Assembly: GCA_017940105.1 (NCBI GenBank)
Contig: JAGAZG010000014.1
Span: forward strand, 1 to 17,483
Origin: Mailhella sp.
GTDB lineage: Bacteria > Desulfobacterota > Desulfovibrionia > Desulfovibrionales > Desulfovibrionaceae
Reading direction: 5' to 3'
DNA length: 17,483 bases
A program made the translations under genes and the position numbers. The stretch's first letter is position 1; each line of letters opens with the position of its first letter. The notes under the pieces are model-generated. The model was not told where the DNA came from and searched no databases. It saw nothing but the letters and a program-made list of their open reading frames with translations. Shown one piece after another: positions 11,899 to 17,483 of this stretch.

Positions 11899-14472
11899 AT
11901 GTTCTTAGATAGTTATTTCAAAAATCTTGGTGTAGTAATGAAAAGAAACTCTACACCGGAAGTACATCGCTACACCGGCCCATGCCCTTTATGTGGAGGA
12001 ACGAAACGGTTTCTGGCTTCGTCACCTTCCTCCCAATACCCTCGCGGAGGCTTTTGCTGCCGCTCCGTCAATGGCTGCGGACAGCATGGCAACTTGGTCC
12101 AGTTGCTTATGAAGCTAGAAAAGTGCGATGAAAAGGCAGCCTGTGAAAAGCTTGGGATTCCCTATAAGGGCCCCTTGACGCAAGTTGAAAAACGGCAGTT
12201 CGCAATAAGCAAAAAATATGGCATCGACATGCCTTCAAGTTCAGCCAGCAAGCCTGCTCCAGAGAAGAAGAATGTTGACATGGCAAGCTGGAGGGCAGGT
12301 CTTGAGCTGCTGATGCAAGGCTTTGAAGGCAGCATGAGCAATATGCCCTACCTTGCACGCAACTACCTTTCTGCACATGGCATGGCAGAAGAACTGGTCA
12401 CTACGTATGGCTTCCGTTATAATTTCCAGCCGAAGCAAGTCGAATCCTCGCAGTTTAGTCTGGAAAATCAGAAAGACATATATGTGCCAGCAGGGCTGGC
12501 CATTCCTCTGAAGGATGCCAAAGGAGTGCTGTTCGGCATAAAATTGCGCCTGTTTTCAGGCAATAATAAATATTATGAGCTGTCCATGGGCAAACGCCCG
12601 TGCGTTTATGCCAGACCTCTCAGGCCAGGATTGCCCATGCTTGCCGTCGAATCAGAAAATGACGTGTACATGCTTGATGCCCGCATCGGTGATGCGGTCA
12701 ACGTATTTTCAGCAGGCGGAGCTGACAAGACTTTTGATGCAGATACAGACAAGGCCGTCAGGCAGTGCCCATGGTTCATAATCGCTTATGATGCGGATGG
12801 AGCAGGAATTACCCATGGGAAACGCGTGCAGGATTTGTACCCTGGCAGCCATATCGCAAGAATACCAGGCTGTTTCAAGGACCCTTCAGAATCACTGGGA
12901 ATATACCCTGACCTGAAAATGTGGATTCTGAGCAATATGCCGCCAGTCCTGAGGAAAAGGGCCATGGTCAAACTCAAGGTTGCATATGATGACCATGTGC
13001 TTGCACCTATGGAAAAGTACTGGAAGCTGCATCATGCTTTCAATACAGGCCAGGTATTCCCGGTCATCAGCACGCAGGAAGAGCTGGCTGAAAAGCTGTC
13101 AGGTATGCCGTTAGGAACATGCGTCGCCATCAGCATGCCGCCGACTGGTCCTTGGAGTATCGCATTTCAGTATGAAACGTACGCTCTTGACGCTGCTGCT
13201 GCCTTGGGCGGCGAATTTTGCCTTGGGACATTCGACCTCAAGTTCGTAGTCAAAGACCCATATGCATGCCAGAAAGAGCTCTGCAAACTGCACTTAGAAA
13301 ATAAGCCGGTTGGAAGCGTGCAGGCCTACGATCAATATGAGCTTCTTGCTGAAACAAGGCAACGAAGAAAAAGGACTTACTTCCCTAATATGCAGACAGC
13401 GCATGGTCTGCGGACATCGTATTCCTTTTTGGATAAGCACCATGTTCCTCAGATCAGGGATTTCATCCATAAGATTGAAGAAGCCAGGCCTTACGTTGCC
13501 AACCCGGATGGCATGCCTTACGACCGAGAGAAGTATCGCGAGACAATAACTGCCTGGCAGAACAAGGCAAACATGAAGTCCCCTACAACGCAATATCGCA
13601 ATGCCGATACGGCTGGCAAAGGCACCATCCCTGTGAATTACACGGCTTTCGGCACGGTCACAGGCCGGTACACGACGCAGGAACCGAACAGCCAGGGCAT
13701 ATCTCGCGAGATGCGCAAGGCATTTTCAGCACCTGAAGGCTGTTCCTATATCAGCATTGACTTCCATATGGTGCAGCCAAGGATAATTGCCGCAAAGTGC
13801 GGCGATGAAGTCTTCCGCTCGCCGTTCCTGAACGGGCAGGACTACTATAAGTACTGGATTCGCAAGGTTCTTGGTTTTGACGGCGAGATCACAAAATCCA
13901 TGCGCAACTTTTTCAAGACCCCTTCGCTGGCTCTCTTGTATGGCATGGGCAAAGGGAAGTTTACCGAAGAACTGAGCAAAAAGCTTGCCGGCGCTCTGCC
14001 AGCCGAGATTGCTGATCTTGGCCTGGACGAAGCTAAGATAGGCAGCATGTATGAATCCTTCTGGAACGTCTTTCCTGACCTTGCCCGCTGGGACGCCTCT
14101 GTCAAGCAGCAAGCCGGAAAAACTGGGTTCGCAAGAACGCTTTCAGGAAGGCCGATACCCTTGGAAATAAAAGACGGCAAGTATCTTACGCATACGGCCA
14201 CCTGCTATTTCGCTCAGGGCACTGAAGTTGAGATCATGCTGGACGCCGTCATAGCCTTTGGCAGGCAGGTTTCTGAAAAAGGGCTGAGCGCAAAGATAGC
14301 CCTGTGCCTGCATGATGAGCTCTTGATCCTTTGCCCCAATGATGAAGTCGATCAAACTGAGCAGCTGGCAAAAGCGGCGCTGACCAACGCCTTTGCTTCG
14401 CGTTTCCCGGAAGAAAACACCGACCAGCTGCTTGAAGTTAGCCATGCCCATTGCTGGAGCGACTTGAAATGA
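11899..14472 (+). CDS. Fusion of primase zinc finger and TOPRIM with family A DNA polymerase, 857 aa
   Basis: Residues 29-63 form a CHC2-like zinc finger (C29PLC32, C53/C54, C60, H63, then NLVQLLM). Residues 150-330 carry primase-type sequence ending in a TOPRIM domain: VESENDV with Glu251, and YDADGAG with Asp298 and Asp300. The C-terminal part (about 500-857) is a family A polymerase palm and fingers: TGR at 588-590, motif A ISIDFHMVQPR with Asp621, motif B with Arg669, Lys673 and Tyr681-Gly, and motif C CLHDE with His805-Asp806. Motif A departs from the usual DYSQIELR. The middle (about 395-470) could be a decayed 3'-5' exonuclease domain; acidic residues are not where expected. The ATG at 11899 has GAGG ten bases upstream; an alternative ATG at 11938 lies in a GTGTAG repeat. 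I infer that one protein both primes and extends. Confidence 0.88.
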   Translation: MFLDSYFKNLGVVMKRNSTPEVHRYTGPCPLCGGTKRFLASSPSSQYPRGGFCCRSVNGCGQHGNLVQLLMKLEKCDEKAACEKLGIPYKGPLTQVEKRQFAISKKYGIDMPSSSASKPAPEKKNVDMASWRAGLELLMQGFEGSMSNMPYLARNYLSAHGMAEELVTTYGFRYNFQPKQVESSQFSLENQKDIYVPAGLAIPLKDAKGVLFGIKLRLFSGNNKYYELSMGKRPCVYARPLRPGLPMLAVESENDVYMLDARIGDAVNVFSAGGADKTFDADTDKAVRQCPWFIIAYDADGAGITHGKRVQDLYPGSHIARIPGCFKDPSESLGIYPDLKMWILSNMPPVLRKRAMVKLKVAYDDHVLAPMEKYWKLHHAFNTGQVFPVISTQEELAEKLSGMPLGTCVAISMPPTGPWSIAFQYETYALDAAAALGGEFCLGTFDLKFVVKDPYACQKELCKLHLENKPVGSVQAYDQYELLAETRQRRKRTYFPNMQTAHGLRTSYSFLDKHHVPQIRDFIHKIEEARPYVANPDGMPYDREKYRETITAWQNKANMKSPTTQYRNADTAGKGTIPVNYTAFGTVTGRYTTQEPNSQGISREMRKAFSAPEGCSYISIDFHMVQPRIIAAKCGDEVFRSPFLNGQDYYKYWIRKVLGFDGEITKSMRNFFKTPSLALLYGMGKGKFTEELSKKLAGALPAEIADLGLDEAKIGSMYESFWNVFPDLARWDASVKQQAGKTGFARTLSGRPIPLEIKDGKYLTHTATCYFAQGTEVEIMLDAVIAFGRQVSEKGLSAKIALCLHDELLILCPNDEVDQTEQLAKAALTNAFASRFPEENTDQLLEVSHAHCWSDLK

Positions 14473-14486
14473 AATAGGAGTGCCAT

Positions 14487-16541
14487 ATGCATACCATTAT
14501 CTGCCTAGACTTTGAAACCTACTGGAACAGCAAGGAAAAATACAGCCTCTCGCATATGGGGCCCATCAGGTATATTCAGGATACCCGTTTCACGCCGCAG
14601 CTTCTCAGCGTGCGCGTCGACCATGGCGAAACGGCTGTCTATGAGTATGATGGTATTCCTGAAGCACTAGCCAGTTTGCACCTTGAAAGCCCAGATGTCG
14701 TCACCGTGGGGCATAACATCAACGGCTTTGATGCCCTCGTGCTGTCCATGCACTACGGCATATACCCTGCCAATATCCATGACCCTATGGTCATGATGCG
14801 CTGGGCGGGCTTGTCCATGTGCATGTCTGAAAGTCTGAAGACACTTTCCCTGTATCTTGACCACGGCAATAAGGCCGCTGGCACAGCAGCAAGCGACGGC
14901 AAGCGTTACAGGGATGACTTTTCTGATGCTGAATGGACTTTTTTCCGCCAATACTGCGCCGACGATACCACGCAGTGCAGCGAAAACTATTATTCCCTGC
15001 TGCCGTTCGTTTCAGAAGATGCCCTGCAGTTCTGTTCAATCACGGCAAAGATGGCGACAGAGCCCTGCCTGATAGCTGATGTGGGCAAGCTGGAGGCGTT
15101 CATAGAAAAGCTCGACAAGAAGACCGCTAAATCCATGGAGAGCCTTGCGCACCTGTTCAAATTTGACAGTACGGAAACCTTCCTCAAAGCAATGCGCAGC
15201 CAGGAATCTTTTTTGTCCATGATGGGGCAGCTTGGCGCAGAAGTGCCCATGAAGGTCAGCGTGCCCAAGACCAAAAAGGCAATGGAAGAGCACTGGAATA
15301 ACGGTGAAGCCACGTGCTGGACGGCAAGCCAGGTGTTTGAGCCGGCGCTGTCCAAGACTGATGCTGAGTTTCTGGCCCTGTCAGAAAGCGATGACGAAAA
15401 TGTCGCGGCTCTTGTCACGGCACGGCTTGAGCAGTTTTCTGCCGGGCCCAAAAGCCGGGCACAGAATATCCTCAGCGTGGGGAGAGAAGGCGATCCCATA
15501 CCCGTGCAGCTTTCAGCCTTCAAGGCGCATACGAGCAGATACGCTGCCGGCAGCAGCGAAGGAAAAAGCGATGGCCTGAATTTCCAGAACCTTCCCAAGC
15601 GCAAGCAGGACATGAAGGAACTGCGCAAGTGCCTCGTCTGCGAGCCGGGCTATGTTTTCGTACCCTGCGACTCATCACAGATCGAAGCCCGCATGCTGGC
15701 CTATGTGGCGCGTGAGGATCATCTTGTGGAAAATTTCAGGCAGGGGCGCGACCCGTACTCAGATCTGGCATCGGGCATTTTCGGCGTGCCCTCTGATGAG
15801 ATCAGGAAGAACAAGGATACTGACCCGCAGATGAAGATGTATCGCAATGTGGGCAAGACAGCCATCCTCAGCGCCGGTTACGGCGTGGGCGCGAAGCAGT
15901 TTGCCAAGATGCTCTGGCTGCAGGGCGCAAGGCTTTCAGAAGACCCAAGGATGCATTTCAAGCAGGCGCAGCTGTCCTTGAAGATGTATCAGCGGTATCA
16001 TCCGCACATCGTGAAAATGTGGAGTGACATGGACAAGGCCTTGCTGGTTTTGTCACGCGGCGGATCGTTCTCGTACGGCGGACCACAAAGCGATCTCTTC
16101 AAATTTGGGCCCATGCCCATGCCGGGCACTGATAAACTGATTCCGTCAGTGCAGTTGCCTACAGGATTCATGCTTCGCTATCCTGGCTTGCGCTATGAAC
16201 GGGATCCATATTTTGGTTCATGCGGATATGTGTATGACCAATGGCAAGGCAGCAGTAACAGGATTGTCACTAAAAAGATCTACGGTGGCCTGCTTACCGA
16301 GAACATGGTGCAGGCATTGGCATTCCAGCTGCTGATGTGGCAGGCGATTCAGCTGGATAACGCTGGCGTGAAGATAAAATGCAACATTCACGATGCGTTC
16401 CTGGCATGCGTGCCAGAGGAAGAAGCCACATCAACTAAGGAAAAGATGCTCGACTGCATGTCACGCGTGCCTGGATGGCTGTCAGGCTTTCCTGTCGCCT
16501 GCGAGTGCGGCGAGATACGCACTGACTTCGCTGATGCATAG
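14487..16541 (+). CDS. Family A DNA polymerase with 3'-5' exonuclease, 684 aa
   Basis: The N-terminal exonuclease domain is complete: Exo I LDFET with Asp8 and Glu10, Exo II GHNINGFD with Asp82, and Exo III Y156CADD160. The polymerase domain has HTSRY (348-352), motif A CDSSQIEAR with Asp395 and Glu400, motif B R453NVGK457 with GYG at 464-466, and motif C NIHDA with His635-Asp636. All catalytic acidic residues are present, so a proofreading replicative polymerase is expected. The form is that of phage family A enzymes, without a 5'-3' exonuclease domain. The gene begins 14 bases after the primase-polymerase fusion with GGAG upstream, so both are probably made from one mRNA. It lies convergent with the HipA-like gene, with a 32-base gap in which I see no terminator. 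Confidence 0.95.
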   Translation: MHTIICLDFETYWNSKEKYSLSHMGPIRYIQDTRFTPQLLSVRVDHGETAVYEYDGIPEALASLHLESPDVVTVGHNINGFDALVLSMHYGIYPANIHDPMVMMRWAGLSMCMSESLKTLSLYLDHGNKAAGTAASDGKRYRDDFSDAEWTFFRQYCADDTTQCSENYYSLLPFVSEDALQFCSITAKMATEPCLIADVGKLEAFIEKLDKKTAKSMESLAHLFKFDSTETFLKAMRSQESFLSMMGQLGAEVPMKVSVPKTKKAMEEHWNNGEATCWTASQVFEPALSKTDAEFLALSESDDENVAALVTARLEQFSAGPKSRAQNILSVGREGDPIPVQLSAFKAHTSRYAAGSSEGKSDGLNFQNLPKRKQDMKELRKCLVCEPGYVFVPCDSSQIEARMLAYVAREDHLVENFRQGRDPYSDLASGIFGVPSDEIRKNKDTDPQMKMYRNVGKTAILSAGYGVGAKQFAKMLWLQGARLSEDPRMHFKQAQLSLKMYQRYHPHIVKMWSDMDKALLVLSRGGSFSYGGPQSDLFKFGPMPMPGTDKLIPSVQLPTGFMLRYPGLRYERDPYFGSCGYVYDQWQGSSNRIVTKKIYGGLLTENMVQALAFQLLMWQAIQLDNAGVKIKCNIHDAFLACVPEEEATSTKEKMLDCMSRVPGWLSGFPVACECGEIRTDFADA

Positions 16542-16573
16542 GCTGGCATCTCATAAGTGTCCTCGATATGGAG

Positions 16574-17483
16574 TCAGAGTTTATTCAGCTTCAGTCCGCA
16601 TGACAGGATGGCTTCACTCGCTATACCTATGAACTCGAGCACGCGCCTTTCAGGAATGCCGCCGATGGACGCAGCCAGTGTAAGATCGCGCACAGTGATA
16701 TCCACACCTTTGCCATTCACTGTGGCCCAGTGCTGCCCGCCGATGCCGCTGCATGGGGTAATGTCATATGCAGGGGCAAGATGCCAGTGATAAGCGCCGT
16801 CCATGAGAAATGAGAAGTTCTTGGAGTGGCTGTCCATGTTTCCGATGAGAACATTAAAAATCATTCGCCTCACCATTTGCTCAACGTCGTGGGCATTTCG
16901 GGTAAGCTCTGACGTGAGCCTGATGAGGTTTTCATAATCAAGGACCGGCGTGGTGTGCGGTGCATGCAGAAGCCCGCAGGCCGTATGTACATGAATCTTT
17001 TCCTTTCCGTGCCTGTCGAAACGGCGCACGCCAAAATACCCTGGACAGGTCAAGCTTTCGAAAAGCCTTGTTTCAGGCATGGCAATACCTGCCAGACGCG
17101 CCGCTTGCGAGCATCTGTACTCAAGCATTCCGGTTTCCGGTGAGTCATTGCGAGCATGGAATTTGACAAGCCATTGCATGTTAGCTTGATCGTCGCTCGC
17201 GGTGATGAGGACTTTCGGTCTGGCACCCTGAAAAGAGCTATTGAGATTGAGCAGGTCATCAAGGCAATTTCCTGTGTAGGACTGATCAGCAAGGATGGCG
17301 GCGGCTTCATGCGCAAGGACGTCAAGTTCCTGCATGGCGTTCGATTCTTTCAGGGACAAGTCTGGCTCGTATTCTAAAGCACCCATTGCAGATGTGCCAA
17401 CCATGGCAAGCCGTTCAAGCTGCCCTAAGGAACCGAGTTCCCTCCCTCGCTTTCTCAGAGCTCTGTCGAGCAGTAGAAGTCCC
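16574..17483 (-). CDS. hipA: HipA-like serine/threonine kinase, partial
   Basis: The frame is open to the right edge of the window, so the N-terminus is outside. The visible upstream part reads LLLLDRALRKRGRELGSLGQ, then AMVGTSAMGALEYEP, typical of the HipA N-terminal domain. The kinase core follows: the ATP-binding Lys of WLVKF (16-17 codons before RCSQAARLAGI), the YFGVRRFDR segment, the catalytic GNMDSHSKN (Asp at 16832-16834) and the metal-binding PAYDITP. HipA kinases phosphorylate a translation component (glutamyl-tRNA synthetase in E. coli) and are held in check by HipB, which is normally encoded just upstream. That position is beyond the window, so a partner cannot be judged. The gene is convergent to the second polymerase. 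It may be element cargo or the neighbouring host locus. Confidence 0.92.
   Translation of the reverse strand, partial: GLLLLDRALRKRGRELGSLGQLERLAMVGTSAMGALEYEPDLSLKESNAMQELDVLAHEAAAILADQSYTGNCLDDLLNLNSSFQGARPKVLITASDDQANMQWLVKFHARNDSPETGMLEYRCSQAARLAGIAMPETRLFESLTCPGYFGVRRFDRHGKEKIHVHTACGLLHAPHTTPVLDYENLIRLTSELTRNAHDVEQMVRRMIFNVLIGNMDSHSKNFSFLMDGAYHWHLAPAYDITPCSGIGGQHWATVNGKGVDITVRDLTLAASIGGIPERRVLEFIGIASEAILSCGLKLNKL

Larger units (their letters stand above)
11680..11978 (+). repeat. Cluster of GTGTAG repeats, candidate origin or operator
   Basis: The motif gtgtagtaatgtagt occurs at 11683-11697 and 11767-11781, and inverted at 11856-11870. Shorter copies are gtgtagtttc at 11702-11711, inverted attactacat at 11719-11728, gtgtagtaatg at 11930-11940, and inverted ctacaccgg at 11951-11959 and 11970-11978. 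The 210-base gap between helicase and polymerase is AT-rich and otherwise has no gene. Copies run into both flanking genes: the helicase stop codon is inside one, and three lie within the first 27 codons of the polymerase gene. Iteron-like clusters of this kind mark replication origins or repressor sites; the sequence cannot decide between them. Confidence 0.7.

Noticed and set aside
11680..11978. CRISPR array
   Set aside because: Repeats are short, in both orientations and irregularly spaced, without uniform spacers or cas genes.
14990..15628. Minus-strand ORF of 212 codons
   Set aside because: It is a shadow of the second polymerase gene, rich in Ser and Arg with no domain pattern.
16574..17483. 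HipA without its HipB partner (orphan toxin)
   Set aside because: HipB would be encoded upstream, to the right of the window edge, so absence cannot be claimed.

Overview
The window reads as the replication and recombination segment of a temperate phage or related integrative element. No integrase, terminase or virion gene is visible. The host is probably a moderate-GC delta-proteobacterium of the Desulfovibrio type. That assignment is an inference from codon style and from the overall look of the small hypothetical proteins; no marker gene proves it. Coding density is high, no gene-free stretch exceeds about 210 bases, and I see no tRNA, rRNA, CRISPR array or insertion sequence.

Layout. Genes diverge from a control region at about 8528-8676. 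To the left (minus strand, 8527 down to the left edge) lies a run of eleven genes. In transcription order they are: a secreted protein; an ERF-family single-strand annealing protein; a MoxR/CobS-type AAA+ ATPase; a DUF3150 protein; a PD-(D/E)XK nuclease with probable Fe-S cysteines; two small phage-type proteins; a CobT-like VWA protein; a 24-residue small ORF; a 116-residue hypothetical protein; and a repeat protein that runs off the left edge. To the right (plus strand) lie: a probable ribbon-helix-helix regulator; two small proteins of a recurrent phage pair; an excisionase-like HTH protein; a D5/P4-type SF3 helicase; an AT-rich repeat cluster; a protein joining a primase zinc finger and TOPRIM domain to a family A DNA polymerase; and a second family A polymerase with an intact 3'-5' exonuclease. 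A HipA-like kinase, convergent with the second polymerase, runs off the right edge.

How the parts fit. The helicase, primase-polymerase and proofreading polymerase make an almost self-contained replisome. Its arrangement is unusual: the primase modules sit on a polymerase rather than on the helicase, and two family A polymerases lie in tandem. Between helicase and polymerases is a cluster of GTGTAG-type repeats, including a perfect 20-bp inverted repeat, which is a candidate origin or operator. The ERF protein and the nuclease form a two-part recombination system. They are interleaved with an AAA+/DUF3150/VWA trio, which looks like a chaperone- or remodelling-type machine of unknown target. 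Hairpins recur between the leftward genes. One of them would mask the ribosome binding site of the ERF gene in read-through transcripts.

Most interesting candidates, in order: the zinc finger-TOPRIM-PolA fusion and its tandem partner; the repeat cluster between them and the helicase; the AAA+/DUF3150/VWA trio; and the ERF leader hairpin.
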